Origin: Odiellus spinosus
Taxonomy: Eukaryota; Arthropoda; Arachnida; Opiliones; Phalangiidae
Direction of reading: 5' to 3'
Length of the DNA: 64,000 nt
Assembly (NCBI GenBank): GCA_963920705.1
Contig: OY987228.1
Span: 18,732,565 to 18,796,564 of the forward strand
The position numbers and the translations under genes are program-made. A model generated the notes under the pieces. It was not told the origin of the DNA. It saw nothing but the letters and a program-made list of their open reading frames with translations, and did not search any database. Of this stretch, positions 1 through 13,170 are shown piece after piece (positions within the stretch are counted from its first letter, which is position 1; each line of letters begins with the position of its first letter).

Positions 1-3000
1 ATAAAAGCTTTCACACGCGAAAATAAAGTCCCCAGAAAACATACGTGGGTTAAGAGTCTAATATCAAAAGTGCTTATATAGGAAAACTCGTCCCTTTTAA
101 AATTCTTCCGAAATTTTTGGGCAAAAGCAATCAGAGAACCGAGAGAAAATGAGGAAGAGCGTGGAGGCGTTTTAAAATTTCACCCATCAAATCCCAGGAC
201 ATCGGAAAAGGGCGAAACTTAAAACAGAGCTCCGAGTCCGTGCGGTGAGGATGGGGAGGCCTAAAACTTTTCTCATTCTCGCGTTCACTCTCTTTTATTT
301 CCTACGCCTTTCGTTTTAATCCTTTCGGATTTCCCCCTATAGCGAACTCTCATTAGCGGCAGTGCGTATTAAAAAGATCTCAGGCTGCAGGGGTGGGGAG
401 AATCCGAGATGATTTTCAAAGAGTTTCGCCGACAACCGAGCGCGTGGTGCGTGGTAGATACCGAACGAAAACGAAAATTTTAAAAGGTTTCGTCGAACCT
501 CGACGGTCCCCAAACTCATTAATTCTAAGTTGCAAGCGGAGTTACCATAGTAGTAGTATATCCCGAGAAAATAACTAAGTTTAGGACAAGATCTGACTTC
601 CTGCATCTACCGGTATAAAAAAAAACGTTCTTAAAGACACCAATAAAAGTATATTTCGATGAGGTAAAGCTTTCTCCGGGAATATCTCGAGAATGAAGGC
701 ATAGGCAGAGCGAGGAAAAACTATCTCTCTTCTCTCCACGCCATCAAAACGAAGTATTTTGCAGTGATTCTGGATAATACTAGCTACGTTTCTATTCCGA
801 TGAATGGAACGAATTTTCACCACACAAAGGCCGATCCCTCAAATATTTTAATTTATTTTTGATATAACCCCAAAATTTCATAAATCGTGAATAAAGATCG
901 AATTAATTCTAATATGGAAACGCGGCTTTTCATTGATGTCTCTACCCTTCCCTTCATACGTATATAATTTGACCTAATAAATGTCCCATGTTCCCAACCC
1001 TAATAACTACGCATGCAGAGCAGCTAGTGCTACGTGCAAATGAGTCGTTCTTGCTATTTCACTTCGATTAACTATTCCACCAAAAACTAAGGAAAAAAAA
1101 TCGCGTTATAAAGTTTCAAAATTAGAGTTTGTCGCCTGGAATAATTTGCAAAGAGACATTGGGATGAAATTGGATCACGCGTAGGGTGAACAAGGCGTAA
1201 AAAGGGTTAAAAAGAACTTAATATAAACGAAATCTCTTGAGACTGTACAGTATATATTTTTTTCTACAGTTTAAGGAATAAATTAAGGCATGGAAACTAA
1301 TCTGGATTATCACGACGACTGTTTCATAATATTAAAAAGTTTTTAAACTAGTTTCACAAGTCTATAACTATTCCATACTAATAAACAAAGCCCCGTAGCT
1401 CTTGGAAATTTCAAAATTAAATTGTCAAAAATATCGGTCATTTTTTACGATATAATGACGTAATTTATTTTAAAAAATTAACAAAAATTCAAATATAAAA
1501 TATGTTTTTTTACTGTCGCGGTAATATTTATAGCTCATGAAAAATCCCACACATTCCATTATCCCTTTTATCAACATAGGTTACAGTCAAAGGGGGGGGG
1601 GGGTAGTCAATCGAATAATAAGATGGATTTCCTCCTATCGAATTTATTTTGGGTAATTACTCGCTAGTCGCTTCTCATAATTGGCTTCTTAATGAAGTTT
1701 TTTTTCCCCTCATCACTTCTCTTTTTCACGAAGAACGTGGTATGTTATTTTTGGAATCAGTTCCATGGGGGATACGCGGAGATGATAGGGTGAAAAAGAA
1801 AGATTTCCTCATTTTTTTTTCCTTAAAAATTTGGAAGAATCTCATCAGTGCAAAAAAAGGCGGACTTCTCTTTTTCCCGCGCCCACGTTCTTACACGCCT
1901 GTTGACAGAGTCAGTCTGAATCCTCAACGTGTACGGACTAAAATCTACCTTAGAAATAAGAAGGGCTATAGCTTTGTACTTAATGAAACCTTACATTGAA
2001 GAAGACAAAGCTGATCAATACTTTCTAGAGATTTCCCCATCACTCCACGTTTTTTATCACCGGTGTCACAATGTCAGCGAAAAAATTCATTCGCGAATCT
2101 TTCTCGAACGAGAAAGAGGGGTAAGGGGAGTTAATACTGACAAAAAATTGCCAAGATTCGATATAGGACTAAAAAATGTTTAAATTTTACCTTAGGCCTA
2201 TTTTTTATAGACCCTAACAACCAGAGGAAAGGGGGGGGGGGCGACTAAAGAAATATTGACGTTTATTCTTATTTGAAATTCACGCGACAAAGAAACGCTA
2301 TCGCCATCTATCAAGAACGATGCGCATAAGAGAGACAACGAAAAAGATGAGGATTTTTTTTCTCCATCAGCTGATCGGAGAAATTTCAAAATATTAATTT
2401 TATTAATTATAAATTGGAAGAGATATTTAAATTTTTACGAGTTAAATTTAATTACATATTAAATTAACCCAAAATAAGATAGGTTACGTACGAAAAATAT
2501 AATTTTGAATTATATTTCAGGAAACAAATATTAAAAATAGGACAGATTACCCGAAAATAGGGCGTATTTATTCTGATATTATAGTTCTATTTGAATATAA
2601 CAACGTATTATATTTCCCAGAAGATTAACAATTAAACCAAATTACCCGCATAGTAAAATAGTATAATGTTATCATATTTAAATTATAAAAATAATTACTT
2701 CCCAGGAATATAATTATCTTAATTTTATAATGTCTCAATTTCCTTATTTATTACCGAATCGATATTATTTTCAAGCTTTAGATAAACATCTTTATATTAA
2801 AGTTTAATTTGAAAGTTATTTAATTTAGCTTCAATTAGAAACACTAAAGTATTGAAGATGGAAAAGATTACGCGATTCCCACGAAAGAAGCGCGAATGAA
2901 TAATTAATAATTTAATAAGGACCAAGGCTTACGGGCTGTTACGTCATAAGAAAACAAATTTTAAAGGGAGTATAAACCAAAAAGAAAAATCGTCTACTCT

Positions 3001-3364
3001 TCGAGTAATTAACCTGTTTAATCAGAATTAAATTTTTTTAACTGCACTAAATTTTACCCAAATTAAAAATATTTAGTTTAATCTCCTGTATAGTATCAAG
3101 AAATAAGGATCCACCCGAAAATACGTGTAGTGACGACTAAAACCGTGTAATGACAAATTACACGTGGAATGAAGGCGAGAAGAACGATGAATATAGCGAC
3201 TTAAAAGGGACTCTATTGTATTAATCTAAAGTTACATTAAGCGCGGAAGAAAAACAACAAAAATATAGGTCAAACGGCCTAAATTACTCGTATCCATGAA
3301 GGAAAAGATAGGTGCGTTTTTAAGGTGCCTTCACTAATCCCCGAATCGTTTATCAAATTAGGCT
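1..3364. other. No recognisable gene; AT-rich sequence with poly-G runs
   Basis: Open frames here are under 120 codons, overlap on both strands and match no family I know. Notable items are two G homopolymers (around 1591-1603 and 2231-2241) and the word AAAGGGAGTATAAACCAAA near 2965, which recurs near 37450. From about 2400 to 3000 the sequence is almost pure A/T. No promoter or RNA gene can be supported. Confidence 0.5.
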
Positions 3365-4190
3365 TAAGTAAAATAATCTAGGAAATGTCTACTTTCTAAT
3401 GATGCAATCGGTTTATGCCTAGGAGATTGAAGATAAACGTTACGGTCAGTTTAAGATATGGGTTATTTTTGGAATTTCCTGGATTTCTATCAGTGGCGAG
3501 GCAACTTTTTTCGAGTGGCGAGGCACGATTTTATAATTTTAAAATAATCTAGGGAATGTCTTCTTTCTAATTGTGCAATCGGTATGTGCTTAGGAGATTG
3601 TAGAAAAAGGTTACGGCCTTTTTAAAAAAAAATGGGATCATTTTTGGACAATTTCCTCGATTTCTATTAGTGGCGAGGCAACTTTTTCGAGTGGCGAGGC
3701 AGGATTTTATAATTTTAAAATAATCTAGGGAATGTCATCTTTCTAATCGTGCAATCGGTATATGCATAGGAGATTGTAAAGAAATGTTACGGCCTTTTTA
3801 AGATATGGGTCATTTTTGGACAATTTCCTCGATTTTTATTAGTGGCGAGGCAACTTTTTCGAGTGGCGAGGCAGGATTTTATAATTTTAAAATAATCTAG
3901 GGAATGTCATCTTTCTAATCGTGCAATCGGTATATGCATAGGAGATTGTAAAGAAATGTTACGGCATTTTTAAGATATGGGTCATTTTTGGACAATTTCC
4001 TCGATTTTTATTAGTGGCGAGGCAAGATTTTATAATTTTAAAATAATCTAGGGAATGTCTTATTTCTTTCGATGGAATCGGTTTATGCCTAGGAGATGGT
4101 AGAGAAAAGTTACGGCCATTTTAAGATATGGGTTATTTTTGAAAATCTTGCTCGATTTCTATTAGTTGCGAGGCAGTATATTTTATTACT
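3365..4190. repeat. Tandem array of about 172-bp units, roughly 4.8 copies
   Basis: The landmark AATAATCTAGGRAATGTC starts at about 3371, 3543, 3719, 3890 and 4042, giving spacings near 172, 176, 171 and 152 bp. Each unit also carries GTGCAATCGGT, TAGGAGATTG and one or two copies of GTGGCGAGGCA. The 152-bp unit lacks one GTGGCGAGGCA segment. Units differ from each other at many sites, and the first and last are the most diverged, so this is an older array than the 20-28 bp ones. Unit length is near one nucleosome. Confidence 0.85.
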
Positions 4191-5559
4191 TTTCCAGATA
4201 GAATTTGAGCAAAAGTCCAAAAATTTTATTTCAAGCCTCGCTTTTGCCTATTCCTTATACGCTTGTAAAGGCGCCTCGTTATGCGGGGTATGTTTTTCTT
4301 TTCTTTTCATATTTAAGTTTATTTAAGGAAAAGTAAAATAGGGGAAAGGCGGAACGAATGTCAGGACACACTAGATCACGAGCTCGGAGGTAGATATTTT
4401 TCGTAGCGTATCCCCACCCCCAAAACCACAATAAACGATTTTTGTCTAGATGTATCGGTTTCCAGCGAGGCCAAAAACTAGCAAAAGCGCTGCCGCTGAA
4501 TTCTCGTAGAAGCCGAACTACACCGCGAGCTAGCGACTGATACGCGAGGTTATAAATAGCGATAAAATGGATGGAGATATAGAGAGAGAGAGAGGCGAGG
4601 TCTCGAATCGGAAACTAGTATATAGCGAGCAGAAATTGACAAGACTGAGGAGGCCCTTGTTGCGCGGAGCGCCCACTATTCAAGGAAAAAGAGAGGCGCT
4701 CGCCTCAAACGTTCCCCGAACTTAATGTCTCATGACCCTCGCTTCATTTGAACTATTTTGCCAAAGCGGGTTTACCTTTAACTCCCCCCATTAATACACG
4801 GCGTGTACGCGGGCAGGGGTACCCCTCCCGTCTGTCGTATTCAGGCAAAAAAAACACCCACGATATGACCAAAAACATACGAGAGACGAATTGCCATTTC
4901 AACCGAGTTAAAGATAGCGAGGATTTGTCAAAATAAGGTCGCGCGAGTCCAACAGTGCACCATTCGGAAAATAATATCCATATACTCAGCTGAATATATT
5001 CATTTTATTTTATGGCCATTTATTATACGTATAAGAAATCAATTACGTATTTGAGAATCTTTTAAAATAATTTGATTTTTGGTATAATAGTTCAAAATTA
5101 ATTAGAATATATAATTAGTACGTTTAAAGGTGTACTATAGACTCTGGAAACAAGTTTTTTAAACACGTGGCAAAAATAATTTCGTCAAAACCAATTGAAA
5201 TGGATCTAAAAATCGTCTGTAAAAAGCTTCACAGAAAAAGATTCAAGAGTTTTCTCGGAAAGACGATTAGAATCTCGAATTTCTAACCTTTTTTCGCGAG
5301 AGAGAGAAACTTAAAGTTACAGAAAATAGGCGTGGCCAAATTTTGGCGCAAATTTTAGTTCCCGCCGAAATGGTATCTATCACTTGAAAGAGTGCGAATT
5401 TCGCACGCGTAAAATCTAGCTAGTTTAATTTTTCCCCGTGCGGGGGCGCCACTTGCGGGGGTCTATTTGAAATATTCAAATTGACCCAACAAAATCTGAA
5501 GGAAGAAACAATTTTTTGTGTTTGATTTTTTAAGGATAGAAAATTAATTTTAAACCTAC
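4191..5559. other. No recognisable gene; promoter-like patch 4.4-4.9 kb
   Basis: Positions 4380-4950 are richer in G/C and CpG than the surroundings, with a GAGA-rich run at about 4580-4594 and a TATAAATA word near 4552. The short open frame at 4748-4936 resembles nothing known. This could be an enhancer or promoter of an unseen transcript; nothing downstream confirms one. Confidence 0.3.
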
Positions 5560-5803
5560 TAAAAACTAGATAAATATTTCTAAATTATTGATTTTTTTCT
5601 GTTTTTATCTTTTGAGTATAAATAGGATAGTAATAAACAGGATTCCAATGGAAGTTTATCTTTAAATTTGATGTGTTTTAAATTGGTACATAAGCATTAA
5701 ATCTTTGAGATTTCTTTGAACGGGATTTAGGCTTAGCAAATCTAGTTAACACTTGGTCCAAAATCGATTAAAAATAACTTCTTTTCAAAGTCTAGCATCA
5801 CTT
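5560..5803. mobile_element. Diverged copy of the TACTAGACT-type MITE
   Basis: The right end reads TTTTCAAAGTCTAGCATCAC, the complement of the family end seen at 50317, and an internal GGCTTAGCAAATCTAG motif matches the internal part of the 22.3-kb and 50.4-kb copies. The left end is only weakly recognisable near 5560. No coding capacity. Confidence 0.45.
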
Positions 5804-8732
5804 TAAAATATTTTAAGCGCCAAATGTAAACTTTTCAAGAGTAATAAAAGGTGTACAATTTAAAAGCTAAATGCGGGTGCAATAAAGAGACGCCATTTCC
5901 GAGACCAAATTTGGGACGAAAAGAAATATGGATTTTTCAATCTTAGCCTAAAAATGGTTTACGGCAACCATTAAGTATAATAGAACCGGGGCGAACGAAC
6001 GTAGGGCCAAATGTGGATTGGTCAATGCCCATATTATTCAAGATTGTAAATTTTTCATGTTTATACTTCATTTCTTCCCGTCTGAACCAATCTTTATTTA
6101 AATTAATTAGCCTAAAAATTCTCAAATACATAATATAATAGTTAATTTTCAGTTGAAAATTATATAAAGTTATAATAGGTGTTTATTTATTTTTGATCAT
6201 TTGAGTAATTGGAGCTTTTAGTCGTCAATTTAACGTTCATAAATTCAACCTCCTGCAGTCGTGGAACACGATGTCACGGAAAAGTTTGGCCTAGCTTTCG
6301 AGGTAAGTAATTTTACGTCAAAAACATAGGGTAGAGAAAACTCATTAGCTAATGGGAAGAGAATCGAACGATTGACTTTTTTTTTTTTTTTTTCGTTGGG
6401 AGTTCAAAGTTCCTGACACCATTTTCGCGAAGAAGGGTACCTCGCAAACTATAACTCGATTTGCTCTCGGCTTTTTTCCTTGGGCCTGCGAAGAGTTCTA
6501 CGAGTTTTTTTAAAGCCCCAAAGAGAGATCGACTCTGTTCCCGAGGGAGAATCCGCGGATCACACTCTCATCATCGCGCGCCGAACGCGTAAAATGTCGA
6601 CAACGTCCTCAGTAACTTCTAACAAATTCTATAAAGGAACGTTTCCATGTAGTGTTGCAAATTCTACTTATATAGTTTATCTCGCGTTCTAAATTTAACC
6701 ACTTACAATTAACGCGAACATATAATTAAAGTAGACAAGCCAAGCTCGTGAATCTAATCTTTAAATTTGAAAATTTCCTGAGGTTGTTTTTACTTTTAAT
6801 TTATGATTAAAAATTGATACGCTTTTTAATTTGGAGCCTTGTTATATACTTATTATATTAATTATACTGAATTTGGGGTTTAATTACTGTCTGAGCATTC
6901 TTATTTTCACGAAGTTACGAGTAGAATCAGCTATAGAGTTCATACAAATCTAGAAATCCTAAAGGGAAAACCTGAAATTATCAGGCAATTTGAATGTTGC
7001 CAAAAAATCAGGGAAACTCTTAAATTTTTTAAATAAATCAGGGAAATTTATGAAATTTGGAGTTATTTAAACATAAACTACAGTGGCAAATTCATAGCTT
7101 TATTGTATTGGTTTTTCCAAAACCTTTCATGGACCTAGAAATATCAGGGAAATTCCACTGGCAAAACCCAGAGCGGAAATTAGGTTTTCCAAATTTTGAA
7201 CCCTGTCTGAAGAAAATGGAAACGCGCCTTTAAGGGATTTTCGAGATAGGGACAAGCTTGAGAGCTAATGTTGAAGGTTCGTGAAACAATGATGAGGGTA
7301 TATATATAAGATCACCGTATATGCGCTCCGTGAATTATCACGCCCAAAGGTAGCGTTGACAGTTTTAGCAGGCGCCGAACGTCCAGGCACGTAAAAGTCG
7401 TAGAGTTAGATGTTTTCGGGCCGTCGAAAGCCGTCTTTTTTCGCAACCCGAAGCGGCTAACTCGGTTACGCGGTAATATCAGGGTTATATCACCTTTTTT
7501 TTTGGTATCGCTATATTCGCGTAGTATATACCCCCTTATCTTCGTGTCCCTTTATGGACGCCCTGCGTGCTCGCCTACATACGAACCTGACTATCAACAT
7601 TCAAAAGTTACCACCATGGGTGTCAATATTGCGTATAAATGAAATTTACAGATATATCGGTCTAACTTTGAAGTTGTGGGTAAATTTTACTTCGCTTATT
7701 AATTATTCCAAGAGAAGATAATAAACTATAATATTTGCCATAAAATAAAAGTGTAAAGAGAAGATGAAAATTGAAAATATTGTCCGAGAGACATTTACTA
7801 ATTAAATATTTTATCCAATAATATATATAAGATCTATTTAAATATATATTTTGACTTTAAAGTCAAGATTTCAAAGAAATAAACTTTGTAGTTTCATTAT
7901 TTGATAATAAATATAACTGTAACTGTTTTAAAATAAAAGGAATTTTATGAAAAATTATCAGAAGCAGTTACGGACCGAAATTGTATCTGACAATTTGAAT
8001 TTTAATATCTTCTTTTACTACCATAATTTAAGGACAAAGGCCTACGTGTAAAGTTTGCGAATGGTTAATTAACCATTAGGTTATAAGAAACATTCATTTC
8101 AATCCTTCATATCTGCAGATATCACTACAACACCTTCTCAAAATATTCACAAATTTATAAAATTTGAATTTTATAAGCGTATATGTTCAAGTTAAACCTA
8201 AAAAATATAATTTTAACATGAACTTAAGAACCATTATGCCTAACTAACACATTTAATTAAGGATAATCAAGCTTGGACAAAAATCACAACTTAATCACAA
8301 TTTAATTTGTGAAAAATCTCCCACGCTAAATGTGATTCAGGGTTGGCTTTCCTTTTACGTTATACACTGTGGAGCTTAGGCCTTTGTGTTCAGGTTCGTT
8401 TGTATTTGCATATTCCATTAAGTTTATATATATTTAAACGGATACATGAGGGTATTCTTTATGAATTTAAATATTTTTCAAGAGCATAATGTAATATAGG
8501 TTGATTTTATAGCCAATTATTAGAACTTTTGCAATTCAATATCCCTTTAAAACGTAATTTTAATAATATGCACGGCAGGTTCAAAGCTAAGCTCATAGTC
8601 ATGGAACTATATGAAAGTATTACCCTTAAAAATACGGATTTCCTAGTATTGGATCGTATATAAAGCCATAAATACGTGAAATATGGAAATTCAATGCTAA
8701 TACTATATAAAAGATTTTTGCCGAAATGTTTT
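5804..8732. other. No recognisable gene; dispersed repeat and promoter-like patches
   Basis: A repeat remnant rich in the phrase TCAGGGAAA fills about 6955-7205 and ends in AACCCTG, like the 12.8-kb and 43.3-kb elements. A CpG-rich stretch with a TATATATAAG word lies at 7300-7560. A 70-codon frame at 6480-6692 is unrecognised. The remainder (7600-8730) is A/T-rich with nothing supportable. Confidence 0.35.
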
Positions 8733-9071
8733 CAAACACTAAAGTGAGGCTATCACTCCAAATAAAACTCCAAATAGAAATTGAGTTCCATTTTCGGAAT
8801 GATCGTTAAAAAACGATTCAAAATATATATACATATGGTATAGAAAAAAATTAACACCACAGTAAAAATACTTATTTTATAATCGCCATTTTTGAATTTT
8901 TAAAATAAATATTTCCCACAATCTACGTCATCACTATGGTGGCCTGGCTATTGTAGAGTTTCCAGAGGTCAACCCAGAGGTATACAATTTTGAATATGGC
9001 GTTTTAATAGTGTGATAATTGACAAAACTAGCATTCGAAAAAAAGGTGTCAGCCTCACTCTAAAGGTTGTT
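8733..9071. mobile_element. Non-autonomous inverted-repeat element (MITE), 339 bp
   Basis: The left arm contains AAAGTGAGGCTATCACTCC (8741-8759) and the right arm GGTGTCAGCCTCACTCTAAA (9045-9064), which pair when inverted with a few mismatches. No open frame of note lies inside. Superfamily cannot be assigned; target-site duplication not identified. Confidence 0.65.
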
Positions 9072-9848
9072 TACTTTTGGAGTGACTCAGTGGCGTATGG
9101 ATTAAAAACTTGAGGATTAGCATTTAAATCGAAAACACCGATCTATTCGGATAACTACGAATTTTGAATAATATCATAAATATATATTTTTATTAATATT
9201 AAAACGAAAGTACCCTACTATAAAAAACCACAAGCTATTTGTTTTAAGTAAGGTATACCTGTATAATGGTTGGGAGTATAAGGAGTAAACTGTACGACTT
9301 GGTATTGAAATCAATACTCGAAGCACGTTCAAAATACAAAGAGCTTAGAGACGAGAGCGCGGCTTCGGAAGATACGAGATAAATTATTAAAATAGCAGAC
9401 TATAAGTATATAAGCTTTGATTTCATTGTTATTCTCAACAGAGAAAATAAATATCATAAACACCAAATAGCTCAAACAATGTATAACATTCATTTCTACG
9501 CGCGATCCCCCTTATTTATAGGAACTTCGAAATAACCGAAAAATCGAATTTATAAGTGCATGGGATAACTACAGAATCGAATGCAAATTTTTTTTCATTG
9601 ATCCAAAAAAGTATAGCTTTAGCTGCGGTATTAGTTCTAAAATAACCCATTTTAAAGAACCATAAAAACGAGTCACTCGTATAGTTAGACGCAAATATAT
9701 GAAACCGAAGGGTCCGACATTAGAAAAAATGTGTACGCGATTAAAATCGTAACTATTTTTCGAATTTTTTTTAAGTATTTGAAGATTTATTAGTCATTTG
9801 AAGATTTTTATTGGATTTGAAGATTTCTTTGGGATGTGAAGATTTTAA
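9072..9848. other. No gene; degenerate lead-in to the 22-bp satellite
   Basis: Ordinary AT-rich sequence up to about 9770. From 9775 to 9848 several imperfect words of the form ATTTGAAGATT appear at irregular spacing; these look like ancestral or decayed versions of the satellite unit that follows. Confidence 0.5.
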
Positions 9849-11476
9849 GATTCGCCAGGGATATTTGAAAGATTCGCCAGGGATATTTGAAAGATTCGCC
9901 AGGGATATTTGAAAGATTCGCCAGGGATATTTGAAAGATTCGCCAGGGATATTTGAAAGATTCGCCAGGGATATTTGAAAGATTCGCCAGGGATATTTGA
10001 AAGATTCGCCAGGGATATTTGAAAGATTCGCCAGGGATATTTGAAAGATTCGCCAGGGATATTTGAAAGATTCGCCAGGGATATTTGAAAGATTCGCCAG
10101 GGATATTTGAAAGATTCGCCAGGGATATTTGAAAGATTCGCCAGGGATATTTGAAAGATTCGCCAGGGATATTTGAAAGATTCGCCAGGGATATTTGAAA
10201 GATTCGCCAGGGATATTTGAAAGATTCGCCAGGGATATTTGAAAGATTCGCCAGGGATATTTGAAAGATTCGCCAGGGATATTTGAAAGATTCGCCAGGG
10301 ATATTTGAAAGATTCGCCAGGGATATTTGAAAGATTCGCCAGGGATATTTGAAAGATTCGCCAGGGATATTTGAAAGATTCGCCAGGGATATTTGAAAGA
10401 TTCGCCAGGGATATTTGAAAGATTCGCCAGGGATATTTGAAAGATTCGCCAGGGATATTTGAAAGATTCGCCAGGGATATTTGAAAGATTCGCCAGGGAT
10501 ATTTGAAAGATTCGCCAGGGATATTTGAAAGATTCGCCAGGGATATTTGAAAGATTCGCCAGGGATATTTGAAAGATTCGCCAGGGATATTTGAAAGATT
10601 CGCCAGGGATATTTGAAAGATTCGCCAGGGATATTTGAAAGATTCGCCAGGGATATTTGAAAGATTCGCCAGGGATATTTGAAAGATTCGCCAGGGATAT
10701 TTGAAAGATTCGCCAGGGATATTTGAAAGATTCGCCAGGGATATTTGAAAGATTCGCCAGGGATATTTGAAAGATTCGCCAGGGATATTTGAAAGATTCG
10801 CCAGGGATATTTGAAAGATTCGCCAGGGATATTTGAAAGATTCGCCAGGGATATTTGAAAGATTCGCCAGGGATATTTGAAAGATTCGCCAGGGATATTT
10901 GAAAGATTCGCCAGGGATATTTGAAAGATTCGCCAGGGATATTTGAAAGATTCGCCAGGGATATTTGAAAGATTCGCCAGGGATATTTGAAAGATTCGCC
11001 AGGGATATTTGAAAGATTCGCCAGGGATATTTGAAAGATTCGCCAGGGATATTTGAAAGATTCGCCAGGGATATTTGAAAGATTCGCCAGGGATATTTGA
11101 AAGATTCGCGAGGGATATTTGAAAGATTCGCGAGGGATATTTGAAAGATTCGCGAGGGATATTTGAAAGATTCGCGAGGGATATTTGAAAGATTCGCGAG
11201 GGATATTTGAAAGATTCGCGAGGGATATTTGAAAGATTCGCGAGGGATATTTGAAAGATTCGCGAGGGATATTTGAAAGATTCGCGAGGGATATTTGAAA
11301 GATTCGCGAGGGATATTTGAAAGATTCGCGAGGGATATTTGAAAGATTCGCGAGGGATATTTGAAAGATTCGCGAGGGATATTTGAAAGATTCGCGAGGG
11401 ATATTTGAAAGATTCGCGAGGGATATTTGAAAGATTCGCGAGGGATATTTGAAAGATTCGCGAGGGATATTTGAAA
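9849..11476. repeat. 22-bp satellite array, 74 units in two homogeneous blocks
   Basis: The unit starts GATTCGCCAGGGATATTT and closes with GAAA. Units 1-57 (9849-11102) read TTCGCCAGGG and units 58-74 (11103-11476) read TTCGCGAGGG. Within each block every copy looks identical by eye, and the arithmetic is exact (57 x 22 and 17 x 22). It ends abruptly in unrelated sequence. Stops occur in the unit, so it is not coding. Such uniformity points to very recent expansion or ongoing homogenisation. Confidence 0.97.
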
Positions 11477-12021
11477 GATTTGTTAGTTCTCTAGAAACGT
11501 TTATATGTAAAACTGTTTTTACGGAACATAGAGTGAATTTTCGTTAAAAGTAAAACCATATTTCATTTATAAATTCGTTTACGGGTTTTTTGGATCTAGG
11601 CGCGGTATTGCTACAGGCCTATTATTAAAGCTTATCTACCTGGACATGCTAGAGAGTTGGTTTTTCATATAAATATAGGTAATTGGTGTAGATAAATAAA
11701 ATAGATCCCCCCTTTATTTTTTTCCCAGCGGATATTATCTTATATATGCCTATATATAGGAGAGAAAACGACGACCAGAAAAAACTTTTCAATATAAAAC
11801 TGGGGGACCCGAGTTTATCTCGCTTTCATTAAGCTCAGGAAACGAGATAGTAAAAGGAGCACGCGATTTTTGCCAAACGAAGGATATTCTTTACCGGTGA
11901 ACGCTATACCTGGACTATACAGGGTGTTTACAGCTATTTGGTACTCACGCTCAGGTGCCCATGGTCCGTGCATGGGAAAGCGTATTTGCCCTTATCAACA
12001 GATTCAATTGTTGAGAAAGCA
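11477..12021. other. No recognisable gene
   Basis: AT-rich flank of the satellite. A TACAGGGTGT word near 11917 resembles the terminus of the element at 12830 but no partner end was found. An open frame from 11870 runs into the foldback element and is not credible as a gene. Confidence 0.35.
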
Positions 12022-12575
12022 AAGGCCCTTTTACAGGGACACAGCCTTTAGAGGATGGATTTTAGTCGAAACGCTTAATCTTAGAAGGAGGCAGCGGTCG
12101 ACGGAATGGTGGGAGAGGATTGAATTAAGAAGAGATCCATGGAGGAGCGCCAGCTATTGTTTTATTTTCCTTTCATGGCGGTTTTTCTCTGTGGGGAATT
12201 TTCGAATCTGCCTATAAATGATAGATTGATATTTAGCCTAAATTCTTACTAATTTAAAACAATCGAGAGATTCGAAAATTCCGTACAGAGAAAATAACTC
12301 CAAGGAACCAGTAATCAGCCGCCATACGAGATATTGACCAAGAGGAAATCTATAGGTTTATTTGGGTGCCGTACCCGATTGAACACCATTTTGAATCAGG
12401 ACGGCTCCCAAGATGGGAGCTCGGTGAATGAAATAATATTTCAAAAAAAAGGTGTAGATTGTGCTCATCCATCTATCTCTCTTCTTTCAATCCTCTTCCA
12501 CCCCTCCGCTGACCGCTGCCTCCCTCTAAGATTTCCTAAAATTCAACCTAGAAGGGCTGTGTCCATGTAAAAGGT
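12022..12575. mobile_element. Foldback element with long inverted arms, about 554 bp
   Basis: Several blocks pair in order: AAGGCCCTTTTACAGGGACA with the complement of its partner near 12556-12575; AGAAGGAGGCAGCGGTC (about 12083) with GACCGCTGCCTCCCTCTAAG (about 12511); and CTCTGTGGGGAATTTTCGAA (about 12188) with TTCGAAAATTCCGTACAGAG (about 12275). The innermost loop is about 60 bp. The whole element could fold into one long imperfect hairpin. It has no plausible protein. Confidence 0.8.
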
Positions 12576-12829
12576 TCTTTTCCTATTTCACAAATGAAAC
12601 TGTCTATATAAAAATTCAATGCTAGGCGTTTTCCTGATTTTGTAAGGTTTTTCCAACGAATTTTCACTAATATTTCCAAGTGTACCAAAAGTAACATTTT
12701 TTCCTCTCCAAGGTTTAATACCCATGAGCGCAAACTAACACGTACTTAAACGTCCATGATTTTACCAAATATTACTAATATTGTCAAGATTTTAATTGCC
12801 TGATATTTCCAGATTTGTACAAACCCTGC
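12576..12829. repeat. Dispersed repeat ending GTACAAACCCTG
   Basis: Contains the recurring words TTTTCCTGATTTTG, TTTTTCCAACG and TGATATTTCCAG, and ends TTTGTACAAACCCTG near 12828. The same ending closes a similar segment in SPPL3 intron 4 near 43284, and related wording appears at 6.95-7.2 kb and 31.06-31.4 kb. Likely a DNA-transposon-derived family. Confidence 0.5.
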
Positions 12830-13170
12830 TACAGGGTGACCACTGAAAATTTGAAAATCCTATATAGGAAATATAGGAAATTTCATTGCGAAATATAGGA
12901 AAATATAGGAAGAATTTTATGTAAAATATAGGATAAAATAGGAAGAAATAAGTGGAAAATATATGATAGAATACGAAAATAATTAAAAGTAGGTAGCGTG
13001 TTTATTATTGCGTCACAACTCTCGCTACCGGTTTAAACGTGGTATTAATATGATCCAATTGCTTAAATAGTATGGAATTTTACAGACTATTTTAACTGGA
13101 ATTTCAGCGTACGCGAATGTTTACCCTATCGTTTGTAAAAATGCGTATAATAATTTTTAGACACCCTGTA
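12830..13170. mobile_element. MITE with TACAGGGTG termini, 341 bp
   Basis: Begins TACAGGGTGACC and ends GACACCCTGTA, a perfect 9-bp inverted terminus. The left half is a degenerate run of ATATAGGAA words (12860-12970). No coding capacity. Its neighbour at 12576-12829 abuts it, suggesting nested or sequential insertion. Confidence 0.6.

Noticed and set aside
9849-11476. CRISPR-like regular repeats
   Set aside because: The units abut with no unique spacers, and the genes are eukaryotic; this is a satellite.
11870-12217. 115-codon ORF
   Set aside because: Runs into the arm of a foldback element and resembles no protein.
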